Below, one piece after another: positions 6,937-14,166 of a stretch of 14,166 nucleotides of DNA (its first letter is position 1; every line of letters starts with the position of its first letter). Where the stretch lies: contig CABUMZ010000038.1 in assembly GCA_902492825.1 (NCBI GenBank), positions 1 through 14,166 on the forward strand, given 5' to 3'. Both the position numbers and the translations under genes were made by a program. This DNA comes from an uncultured Collinsella sp. (lineage in GTDB: Bacteria > Actinomycetota > Coriobacteriia > Coriobacteriales > Coriobacteriaceae). The notes under the pieces were generated by a model that was not told where the DNA came from, searched no databases, and saw only the letters and a program-made list of their open reading frames with translations.

Positions 6937-7299
6937 CTAGAACGTCGCGGACCACAACCCGTGCAGGTTGCAATAGGCATAGACGGTACCGGTCTTGGAA
7001 CCGCCGGCAAAAAACGTCGCGGGCTTCATGCCGGGCTGGAGGTAATGGACCTCCAGACGGCCCTCGGCCTCAAGGGCGATCCACTCGATGTAGTGCTCGG
7101 GCACCATAGGATGCTCGACCGAGCCCACGCGCGCACGGATCACGTGACCGTCGCGCTCGCTCTCAACGACCGGCACGTGCTTCTCGTGCGCCGCATCCTC
7201 GGTGTTCGCGGTCAGCTCCGTGCAGCCGGCAGGGGTTGCAACGTCGTTGCCAAGGGCGGCAATGAGCTTGCCGTCGGGGTCCTTAAAGAATTTCGCCAT
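6937..7299 (-). CDS. Superoxide reductase (desulfoferrodoxin family, single iron centre)
   Basis: This cytoplasmic enzyme reduces superoxide to hydrogen peroxide without making oxygen, a defence typical of anaerobes and microaerophiles. The 120-residue product carries all ligands of the catalytic Fe(His)4Cys centre: H41 in the EKHVPV motif (with E39 and the catalytic Lys K40), H63 in VEHPM, H69 in PEHYIEW, and C110 and H113 in YCNLHG. The N-terminal 35 residues align with the desulforedoxin-like domain of two-iron relatives but keep only one Cys (C26), so the Fe(Cys)4 centre is absent. The start at 7299 is set by AAAGGAG seven bases upstream; the frame is open 54 codons further back, but that stretch has no family similarity. 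It sits 170 bases after the SNF2 helicase and ends at its own terminator. I see no rubredoxin partner gene nearby. No convincing promoter or PerR site was found. Confidence 0.95.
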   Translation of the reverse strand: MAKFFKDPDGKLIAALGNDVATPAGCTELTANTEDAAHEKHVPVVESERDGHVIRARVGSVEHPMVPEHYIEWIALEAEGRLEVHYLQPGMKPATFFAGGSKTGTVYAYCNLHGLWSATF

Positions 7300-7424
7300 G
7301 ATGATCTCCTTTGCTGATGTGCCGATGTTCTTGAGGTTCTTATGCCCAAAGGCAGGCGAACCATCCACGGCATCGCAAATGAACACATAACGAGCGAGGC
7401 TAGCGCCCGGGGTCAGAGCGCGCC

Positions 7425-7459
7425 GGCAACCCGGAGCCGTCTCAACAGCCCCGGTTGCC
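7425..7459 (-). terminator. Long hairpin just after the SNF2 helicase stop (possible terminator)
   Basis: On the minus strand GGCAACC-G-GGGCT pairs with GGCTCC-GGGTTGCC, giving about 13 pairs with one bulged G and a loop of about 8 bases. It begins ten bases after the helicase stop codon. There is no T-run after it, so it could be a Rho-independent terminator of poor quality, a 3'-end stabilising structure, or part of the leader of the superoxide reductase mRNA. Confidence 0.4.
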
Positions 7460-7469
7460 ATCTGCGCAG

Positions 7470-10400
7470 CTAGCGTCCGTCGCCGCCGAGCAGCGCCAGA
7501 ACATCCTCGCGGGTAAACAGTGCCGAGGAGATGCCGTCGCCGCCAAGCACGCTGTTGACCAGGTCGCGTTTGGACTCCTGCATCTGCATGATGCGCTCCT
7601 CGATCGTGTCCTTGGCGATGAGCTTGTACACGGTCACGGTATGCTGCTGGCCAATACGATGTGCGCGGTCAGTCGCCTGGTCCTGCGCGGCCACGTTCCA
7701 CCACGGGTCGTAGTGGATGACCACGTCGGCCGCCGTCAGGTTGAGGCCCACGCCGCCCGCCTTGAGCGAAATCAAAAAGACCGGCACCTCGCCCGCTTGG
7801 AACTGCGCGACCATCTTGGCGCGGCTCTCCTTGGACGAAGCGCCCGTGAGCTTAAGAAAGCCGATGTCCTCCTTGGCCAGGCGCTTGCCAATGACATCGA
7901 GCATGCCCGTGAACTGGCTGAACAGCAGAATGTGGTGCCCGCCGTCGAGCGCGCCGTGCACGAGCTCCATGCAAGCGTCGAGCTTGGCGCTCCCCGCCTT
8001 GTAGTCCTCGTAGTGTAGATGCGGGTCGCAGCAGATCTGGCGCAGCTTGGTGAGCTCGGCGAGCACCTTGAGCTTGTCTTTCTTAAACTCGGATGCCTCA
8101 CGATGCTGCACCTGCTGGGCGATGCGGTCCTGGTTGGCCAGGTAGAGCTTGCGCTGCTCGCCGGTGAGCTGCGCCATGACGGTGTCCTCGATCTTCTCGG
8201 GCAGGTCGGCCACCACGTCTTCCTTAACACGGCGCAGCACAAACGGCGACACGAGCGCCTGCAGACGAGCGGCGCTGTCACCCTCGGCGTGCTCGACCGG
8301 GCTTTCGAAGCGCTTGGCAAACGACTCACGCGTGCCAAGCAGGCCCGGCATCAAAAAGTCGAAGATGCTCCAGAGCTCGGACAGGCGGTTTTCGATGGGC
8401 GTGCCCGTCAGGGCAAAGCGCACACCGGCCGGCAGGCGCTTGGCGGCGCGCGCTACCTGCGTGAGCGGGTTTTTAATGTACTGGGCCTCGTCGAGCACAA
8501 CGCGGGCAAAGTCCTGCTCGGCATACTCGTCGATATCGCGGCGCATGAGGTCATACGATGTCACGACCACGTTATGCTTGTCGGCGCCGACTATCTGCAC
8601 GCGGCGCTGCGCCTTGGCACCCACGATGGCGCACACGTCGAGCGAAGGCGCAAAGCGCTCCAGCTCGGCAGTCCAGTTGTACACAAGCGACGCAGGGCAC
8701 ACCACAAGCGTGGGCTTAGTGTCCCCCGCCTCCACGCGCGCCAGGATATGCGCGATCATCTGCAGTGTTTTGCCCAGGCCCATATCGTCGGCCAAGATGC
8801 CGCCGAGGCCCAGGTGCTCGAGCGAGCCGAGCCACTGGTAGCCGTCGACCTGATAGCCGCGCAGTGTGGCCTTGAGAGATGCCGGCACCGTAAAGTCCAT
8901 CTTGCCGAGCGTATCCAAGCGCTCGACGGTGCGACGGAACGCAGCGTCGCGATCGGCTTCGAGCGCGGGCGTGCGTGCAAGCATGCTATCGACAAACAGG
9001 GTGCTCGACGCGGGAAGCGACACGCCGTCGAGCAGGTCGACAGCATCGACGCCCAGGTCCTCGGCAAGGCCAAACGCGGCACGGGCACCCTCGTCCAGGC
9101 GCACGATGTCGCCGGACGTCAGGCGCGCAAACGTCTGATGGCGCTTGTATGAGTCCAGATAGATGGCAAGATCTGCCGCTGAAAGACCGCTCGCGCCCAG
9201 TTCGACATCGAGCAGGTTGCTCTTGACGGTCGCGCGCACCGAAAGCTTGGGCGCAGGGCGGACCGAGATCTGGCGTAGGCGGTCGCTGAGCATGACCTCG
9301 CCCAGCTCGGACAGGGCAGACAGGCCCTCGGTGAGCAGGCAGAACAGGCTCTCGTCGTCGCGCTCCTCAAACGCCAGGCCGCCCTCGTAAAAGTCGAAAT
9401 ACAGGGCCGCCGTGTCCATAACGCGAAACTCTGCTATCTCGTCGCGCGGCGGCACGCCCGGGCGCTGTTCTTCGAAGGGGCTGCCCGGGGCACCCAGGCT
9501 AAAGAGATCTGCCGACCAATCGCCGTAGCTAACCGTAATCTTGCAGGTCACAAGCCCATCGTCGACACCGATTGCCATGGCAAAGCTCGGCTCGGGCGCC
9601 ACGGTGTCGAGCACGGCGGGAGCGGTGAGGTCAGTGTATTCGCGCAGCACGGGCAGCGCCATGCGGCAGAATTCGCCCACCTGTTCGGCGGCGATATGGA
9701 CCGGCGTGCGACAGGGCAGCAGACGCGACAGAAACGGTGCGGCATGCTGGGCAAACGCCGCATCGGCGCGGCGCGCGCGGTGCGTGTCGACCAGATAGGC
9801 AACGTCGCCCGAGACAAAGCAGTACATATCGGCGGGCAGACGCAGGTCGTAGCTGCCACCGGCCGCCGGCGCGATCTTGGCGGCAAGGAGCGGCGGCTGT
9901 TTTGCCGAGGCCTCGTCCTCCCCCACCGGCGACAACTCAACCGCTACCTCGTAGGAACGATGCGTCGTCGTTCCCCGCGACCAGGCGGGCCCAAAGGAAA
10001 TGGTCCGGCCACGCAGCAAGTCCAGCATGTATACGATGTCATGCTCGGACAGCGGCAGTTGACGCTCGGCGACAAAGCCGCTGCGTGCAAAATCGTACGA
10101 CGCCGAACGCGAACTCGTGATGTCGCTCAGATACACAACCGTTGCCACAACAAGGTCGAGCAGACGCACCGAAACCTCGTCAAAGGCCTCGGGCGTATGG
10201 AGGAATGTGAGCTTCTTGCCGTACGAGAACGTGCCGCCGCGCACGTAGGCGGCGGCCATGCCGTCGATGTCCTTGACCACGTAGGACACCGAGCCGCAGC
10301 GAATGCGAAGCTCGAGCGCCCAGCTAAATCGGTCGGCAAACAGCGGATTGTAGTACGGCACCAGCGAGGGCTCCAGCACCGCCTTGGGGGCATCGGGGTC

Positions 10401-10934
10401 GACAGTGCCGGCGAGCTTGCGGCGCATGCCCGCCAACTCATCCATGCGCGCGTCCGAAAGATCGGAGAGCGCCTTCATGAGGCTCGGGCTCGTGGGGACG
10501 GGCGCCGGGAAGGGAAAGTTAGGGTTGACCGCCGGTGCTTTGGGCGCGGTGCGCGCGGGCTGTTTCGGCTGCGCCGTAAACGTGCGAACCGGCGTGCGCA
10601 GCCCCTCGACGGGCTCGGTGCCGCTGGCGTCCAGGTACGCAAGCGCCGTGGCGATGGCGTGCTTGCACATGCCGGGGTAGCGATAGGCAGCGGGGCAATC
10701 GCAGTCGTAGTCGATCACCTCGTGCTCGTCCATGTCGAGCGCCACGTGCGTCTTGTACAGGTCGCCGAGCGAGCCGCGCACTGCACCCTCAACCGTCACG
10801 TTTTTGGAGAAGCGCGAGCCGCTGTCCTCAATCGACAGCACGGCGCCGTTGAGCATGAGCGAACGCCCCTTCATAAAGGTGCCGCTCAGCGCCGCCTCTT
10901 TCCGGAGCGCCTGCACAAACGTCCCCTGTGCCAT
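7470..10934 (-). CDS. SWIM zinc-finger SNF2-family DNA helicase/translocase
   Basis: The 1154-residue product is a bacterial Swi2/Snf2 ATPase of the HepA/RapA-like group. A SWIM zinc finger (C78, C80, C90, H92, in CDCPAAYRYPGMCKH) is followed by a Pro-rich linker (about 108-150), a long SNF2-associated region (about 165-685) and the two helicase lobes. Motifs seen: Walker A DDMGLGKT (716-723), DEAQ box (815-818), LTGTPIEN (842-849), LLFSQFTGMLD (about 1003-1013) and motif VI QATDRAHRIGQ (1086-1096). All are intact, so it should be an active DNA-dependent ATPase, but its cellular role in bacteria is not well established; SNF2 proteins can remodel RNA polymerase or protein-DNA complexes. The ATG at 10934 is preceded by TTGGAGGAAG; an in-frame TTG ten codons earlier lacks a good site. 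It starts 38 bases after dnaE on the same strand, so the two are probably co-transcribed. Confidence 0.95.
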   Translation of the reverse strand: MAQGTFVQALRKEAALSGTFMKGRSLMLNGAVLSIEDSGSRFSKNVTVEGAVRGSLGDLYKTHVALDMDEHEVIDYDCDCPAAYRYPGMCKHAIATALAYLDASGTEPVEGLRTPVRTFTAQPKQPARTAPKAPAVNPNFPFPAPVPTSPSLMKALSDLSDARMDELAGMRRKLAGTVDPDAPKAVLEPSLVPYYNPLFADRFSWALELRIRCGSVSYVVKDIDGMAAAYVRGGTFSYGKKLTFLHTPEAFDEVSVRLLDLVVATVVYLSDITSSRSASYDFARSGFVAERQLPLSEHDIVYMLDLLRGRTISFGPAWSRGTTTHRSYEVAVELSPVGEDEASAKQPPLLAAKIAPAAGGSYDLRLPADMYCFVSGDVAYLVDTHRARRADAAFAQHAAPFLSRLLPCRTPVHIAAEQVGEFCRMALPVLREYTDLTAPAVLDTVAPEPSFAMAIGVDDGLVTCKITVSYGDWSADLFSLGAPGSPFEEQRPGVPPRDEIAEFRVMDTAALYFDFYEGGLAFEERDDESLFCLLTEGLSALSELGEVMLSDRLRQISVRPAPKLSVRATVKSNLLDVELGASGLSAADLAIYLDSYKRHQTFARLTSGDIVRLDEGARAAFGLAEDLGVDAVDLLDGVSLPASSTLFVDSMLARTPALEADRDAAFRRTVERLDTLGKMDFTVPASLKATLRGYQVDGYQWLGSLEHLGLGGILADDMGLGKTLQMIAHILARVEAGDTKPTLVVCPASLVYNWTAELERFAPSLDVCAIVGAKAQRRVQIVGADKHNVVVTSYDLMRRDIDEYAEQDFARVVLDEAQYIKNPLTQVARAAKRLPAGVRFALTGTPIENRLSELWSIFDFLMPGLLGTRESFAKRFESPVEHAEGDSAARLQALVSPFVLRRVKEDVVADLPEKIEDTVMAQLTGEQRKLYLANQDRIAQQVQHREASEFKKDKLKVLAELTKLRQICCDPHLHYEDYKAGSAKLDACMELVHGALDGGHHILLFSQFTGMLDVIGKRLAKEDIGFLKLTGASSKESRAKMVAQFQAGEVPVFLISLKAGGVGLNLTAADVVIHYDPWWNVAAQDQATDRAHRIGQQHTVTVYKLIAKDTIEERIMQMQESKRDLVNSVLGGDGISSALFTREDVLALLGGDGR

Positions 10935-10972
10935 CACTTCCTCCAATCTCACGCGGACCAGCAAGGTCGCCC

Positions 10973-13900
10973 TTAGACCGCCGTCACGCGGCCCTGGTTA
11001 CCCACGATGGCCTTGGCCTCGGCCAGCAGCGGAATCGAGCGCGCGTTGACCTTAGCAGGTACCTCGGCACGCAGCACGCGCCCGTCCACCTGCTCGATAA
11101 AGATCTCCACACGGTCGCCGCCCGGGTTGGTGGTGAGCACCGTGGCAAGACGCGCCATGTTGCCCTGGCTAAAGCGGCTGTTGGGCACCATGACCTCAAA
11201 CACCTTGGGCTTGTTGTTCTCCTCGTTGAGCTCGAGCGGCACGATCTCCTGCGCGATGATCTGGTCACCGCGGTCCGAGCGCTCGAGTTTGCCCTTAATG
11301 CGCACAAACGCGTCGGACAGCTGCACACCGGTCTCGGGATCGACCTCGCCGTACAGATACCCCTCGGCCTCCTTGTAGGTCTTGGGGAACACCACGACGG
11401 TGGCCTCGCCTTCCATGTCCTCGAGCTGCACGATGCCCATGGGGTCGCCGTTTTTGGTCACGCGCTTGGACACGCTCGAGACCATGCCGGCCCACCACAG
11501 CGCCTTGCCCTCGGGAATCTCCTGGTTGATGGTGCCGCCCGTGGGGTTTTGCACCTCGTAGCCGGTATCGATCTGCGAGAACGAGAAGTCGCGCGCCTTA
11601 CTGAGCGCATACTCAAACGGGCGCAGCGGGTGGTCCGAGACATAGATGCCCAGAACCTCCTTCTCCTGGCTCAGCTTAAGGTGGCGGTCCCATTCCTGGC
11701 CATCCGGATCGGGCACGCTCACCTCAAAGCCCGAGCCCTCAACGTCACCAAACATATCGAAGAACGAGGTCTGGCCGCTCGCGCGGTCCTTCTGGCGCTT
11801 TACGGCGGCATCGATGATGTTCTCGGGGTTGTTCTTGTCCACAAAGTGCATCATCTGGCGACGCGGATACCCCGTGGAGTCGAAGGCGCCTGCCTTGATC
11901 AGCGATTCGATCACGCGACGGTTGGCCTGGCTCGAGTCCACGCGCTCGACAAAGTCGTGCAGCGTCTTAAACGGACCGCCCGCCTCGCGCTCGGCGATAA
12001 TCGCCTGCGCCACGCCGGTGCCCACGCCGCGGATGCCGGCCAGACCAAAGCGCACGCCCTCCTTGGTAGCCGTGAACTCGGTACCGGACTCGTTGACATC
12101 TGGCGAAAGCACGGGGATGCCGTCGTGACGGCATGCCGAGACGTAGTGCACGATCTTGTCGGTCTTGCCCGTGTAGGACGTCAGGACGGCCGCCATGTAC
12201 TCGTGCGGATAGTGCGCCTTGAGCCATGCCGTCTGCATAACCAGGATGGCGTAGCCGGCGGAGTGCGACTTGTTGAAGGCATAGGACGCGAACTCGAGAA
12301 CATCGTCCCAAATCTTCTGGGCAACCTCGCGCGTGTAGTTGTTCTTGATGGCGCCGTTCATCCAGTGGTCGTAGGTGGTCTCGTCCGAGCCATCCTCCCA
12401 GTGGAGCACCGTCGACGTGAGCAGCTTGATCTTCTTCTTAGCCACGGGCTTACGGATACGCGAGTCCGATTCGCCCTTGGAGAAGCCGCACATCTCGACG
12501 GAGATGAGCATAACCTGCTCCTGGTAGACCATGGTGCCGTAGGTTTCGCCCAGGATGTCGTCCAGACGGTCGTCGTAGGAGACGGCCGGCTCCTTACCGT
12601 TCATACGGTTGATGTAGGACGAAACCATGCCGGCGCCCAGCGGGCCCGGGCGGTACAGAGCGATCAATGCCACGACGTGCTTGTACTCGGTGGGCTTCAT
12701 GTTCTTAATCGTGGCCGTCATGCCGGCGGACTCGACCTGGAAGACGCCGGCGGTGTGACCGGAGCCCATGAGCTTAAAGATCTCGGGGTCGTCAAAGGGG
12801 ATCTCTTCCTCTTTGATGTCGATGCCGAAGTTCTTTTTGATGTTTGCCTTGGCCTTGGAGATAACCGTCAGCGTGCGCAGGCCCAGGAAGTCCATCTTGA
12901 GCAGGCCCATGTCGGCAACGGTATGGCCCTCGTACTGGGTAATCTCGACGCCGCCCTTGGTGTCGAGCTTGGTGGGCACGTGCTCGTTGACGGGGTCACG
13001 GCAAATCAAAACGGCGCACGCGTGCACGCCCTCGCCACGGGTGAGGCCCTCGATCGAGAGCGCCGTGTCGATGATGCGGCGGGCGTCGTCGTCCTTTTTA
13101 TATGCCTCGGCAAAATCTGGGTTAAACAGATCCTCTTTGCCGGGTTGTTTTTCGAGTACCTGCTTGAGCTTGACCTTGGGGTCGCTCGAGACCATCTTGG
13201 ACAGGCGCTGGCCCATGTAGACCGGGTAGTCCAAGACGCGCGCGGCGTCGTTGATGGCCTGCTTGGCCTTGATGGTCGAGTAGGTGATGACGTGGGTGAC
13301 CTTCTCGGGGCCGTAGAGCTGGCGAACGTGCTCCACGACCTCGAGGCGCCGCTCGTCGTCGAAGTCCATATCGATATCGGGCATCTCGGTACGCTGCGGA
13401 GACAGGAACCTCTCGAACATCAGGCCGTTTTCGAGCGGGTCGAACGCGGTGATGTTCATGGCATAGGCGACGATAGCGCCGGCTGCCGAGCCACGGCCGG
13501 GACCGACGCCGATGCCGTTATCCTTGGCCCATTGCACATACTCGGCAACGATCAAGAAGTAGGCGGCAAAACCCTTGTCGCAAATGACCTTGTATTCGTA
13601 CTCAAAGCGCTCTTTGATGTTGACGCCGCCGATCTCGCGCGTGGCCCAGTCGTCACCGTAGTGCTGGCGCAGGCCCTTCTCGCACTCGCGGCGGAACTGG
13701 CTCTCGTGCGTCTCGCCGGGGTCGAGCAGCGGGAAGCGCGGCAGGATGATGGAGTCCCAGTCCAGCTCAACGTAGCACTTGTCGGCGATCTCGAGCGTGT
13801 TGTCGCAGGCCTCGGGGCAATACGGGAACATCGCCCGCATCTCCTCCTCGGTCTTCATGTAAAACTCCGAGCCGGTCATGCGCATGCGGTTGGGGTCGTC

Positions 13901-14166
13901 GACCTTGGCGTTCATGCCAATGCACATGATGACGTCCTGCACGGGCGCATCCTCGCGGCGCAGGTAGTGGAAGTCGTTGGTAGCGATAACCTTGACGCCC
14001 ACCTGCTTGGCGATATCGATGAGCTTACGGTCCATCTGCTCGTCGGTCAGGCCGTTGTCGGTGGTGATGCCGTGTTCCTGGATCTCGATGTAAAAGTCGC
14101 CGGGGTCGAAGGTGTCACGGAAGGTCTCGGCCCACTTGATGGCGCCCTCCATGTCACCGCGGTCGA
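10973..14166 (-). CDS. dnaE: DNA polymerase III alpha subunit, N-terminus cut by window edge
   Basis: This is the replicative polymerase subunit. About 1063 residues are visible; the frame is open to the window edge, so roughly the first 100-200 residues (most of the PHP domain) are missing. Positions below count from the first visible Met (14152). The PHP end shows ATNDFHY (58-64). The palm has GVGPGRGSAAG (215-225), the catalytic aspartates in PDIDMDFDD (258-266) and LKMDFLGLRTLT (418-429). Then come YRPGP (500-504), YQEQVM (543-548), FNKSHSAGYA (626-635), a helix-hairpin-helix segment around GIRGVGTGVAQ (706-716), a probable beta-clamp binding motif QTSFFDMFG (794-802), an OB fold (about 885-975) and a C-terminal domain. 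It belongs to the DnaE rather than PolC type, as no exonuclease insertion is present. The usual AMGKKK stretch reads PVAKKK (569-574). The SNF2 helicase follows 38 bases later. Confidence 0.97.
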   Translation of the reverse strand, partial: DRGDMEGAIKWAETFRDTFDPGDFYIEIQEHGITTDNGLTDEQMDRKLIDIAKQVGVKVIATNDFHYLRREDAPVQDVIMCIGMNAKVDDPNRMRMTGSEFYMKTEEEMRAMFPYCPEACDNTLEIADKCYVELDWDSIILPRFPLLDPGETHESQFRRECEKGLRQHYGDDWATREIGGVNIKERFEYEYKVICDKGFAAYFLIVAEYVQWAKDNGIGVGPGRGSAAGAIVAYAMNITAFDPLENGLMFERFLSPQRTEMPDIDMDFDDERRLEVVEHVRQLYGPEKVTHVITYSTIKAKQAINDAARVLDYPVYMGQRLSKMVSSDPKVKLKQVLEKQPGKEDLFNPDFAEAYKKDDDARRIIDTALSIEGLTRGEGVHACAVLICRDPVNEHVPTKLDTKGGVEITQYEGHTVADMGLLKMDFLGLRTLTVISKAKANIKKNFGIDIKEEEIPFDDPEIFKLMGSGHTAGVFQVESAGMTATIKNMKPTEYKHVVALIALYRPGPLGAGMVSSYINRMNGKEPAVSYDDRLDDILGETYGTMVYQEQVMLISVEMCGFSKGESDSRIRKPVAKKKIKLLTSTVLHWEDGSDETTYDHWMNGAIKNNYTREVAQKIWDDVLEFASYAFNKSHSAGYAILVMQTAWLKAHYPHEYMAAVLTSYTGKTDKIVHYVSACRHDGIPVLSPDVNESGTEFTATKEGVRFGLAGIRGVGTGVAQAIIAEREAGGPFKTLHDFVERVDSSQANRRVIESLIKAGAFDSTGYPRRQMMHFVDKNNPENIIDAAVKRQKDRASGQTSFFDMFGDVEGSGFEVSVPDPDGQEWDRHLKLSQEKEVLGIYVSDHPLRPFEYALSKARDFSFSQIDTGYEVQNPTGGTINQEIPEGKALWWAGMVSSVSKRVTKNGDPMGIVQLEDMEGEATVVVFPKTYKEAEGYLYGEVDPETGVQLSDAFVRIKGKLERSDRGDQIIAQEIVPLELNEENNKPKVFEVMVPNSRFSQGNMARLATVLTTNPGGDRVEIFIEQVDGRVLRAEVPAKVNARSIPLLAEAKAIVGNQGRVTAV

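Noticed and set aside
4840..7317. 825-codon open frame on the plus strand
   Set aside because: It lies antisense to the NadE-like and superoxide reductase genes, crosses the terminator between them, is rich in Arg, His and Ala as expected of a GC-rich mirror frame, and resembles no family I know.
7300..7461. 54-codon N-terminal extension of the superoxide reductase
   Set aside because: It is an open frame only by chance. The AAAGGAG site and family similarity both begin at 7299, and the extension would overlap the hairpin after the helicase gene.
12660..12700. Possible loss of a catalytic Asp in DnaE (YKHVVAL where many enzymes have FED)
   Set aside because: Counting along the E. coli protein places the third catalytic Asp in the FDFLGL motif, which is intact here (MDFLGL). 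The FED position is not catalytic.
1..14166. CRISPR arrays, tRNA or rRNA genes, insertion sequences, phage or defence islands
   Set aside because: No direct-repeat array, cloverleaf-like gene, transposase or integrase was seen, and the window is almost fully covered by housekeeping genes.

Overview
This is a GC-rich bacterial window of about 14.2 kb in which every credible gene reads on the minus strand. The Gram-positive type LexA box (GAAC-N4-GTTC) ahead of ruvC, the high GC content, an oxygen-free-lifestyle superoxide reductase, a full-length formate-tetrahydrofolate ligase and a SWIM-type SNF2 helicase next to dnaE together suggest an anaerobic Actinomycetota. My best guess is Coriobacteriia (Collinsella-like). 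That placement is inference from gene content and sequence style, not from a marker gene.

In the direction of transcription (right to left) the layout is as follows. (1) A DNA polymerase III alpha subunit (dnaE) enters from the right edge without its N-terminus. It is followed 38 bases later by a SWIM/SNF2 helicase of 1154 residues, probably co-transcribed. A long hairpin sits just after the helicase stop. (2) A one-iron-centre superoxide reductase of 120 residues ends at a good intrinsic terminator. (3) Next is a 661-residue homologue of glutamine-dependent NAD+ synthetase whose two active sites both look destroyed; this is the most unusual gene here. (4) A textbook ruvC-ruvA-ruvB operon for Holliday-junction processing follows, with a perfect LexA palindrome upstream and two TGATG stop/start overlaps inside. 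(5) fhs, for one-carbon metabolism, has its own candidate extended -10 promoter and a strong terminator. (6) At the left edge is the N-terminal part of a Pro/Gln/Tyr-rich protein that enters a transmembrane helix where the window stops.

Functionally the window is mostly housekeeping: replication (dnaE), recombination repair under probable SOS control (ruvCAB), one-carbon supply (fhs) and oxidative defence of an anaerobe (superoxide reductase). No mobile element, CRISPR array, tRNA or rRNA was seen, and no gene-free stretch exceeds about 180 bases. I do not see an undescribed multi-gene system. The best candidate for new biology is the apparently catalytically dead NAD synthetase homologue, with its added low-complexity tail.
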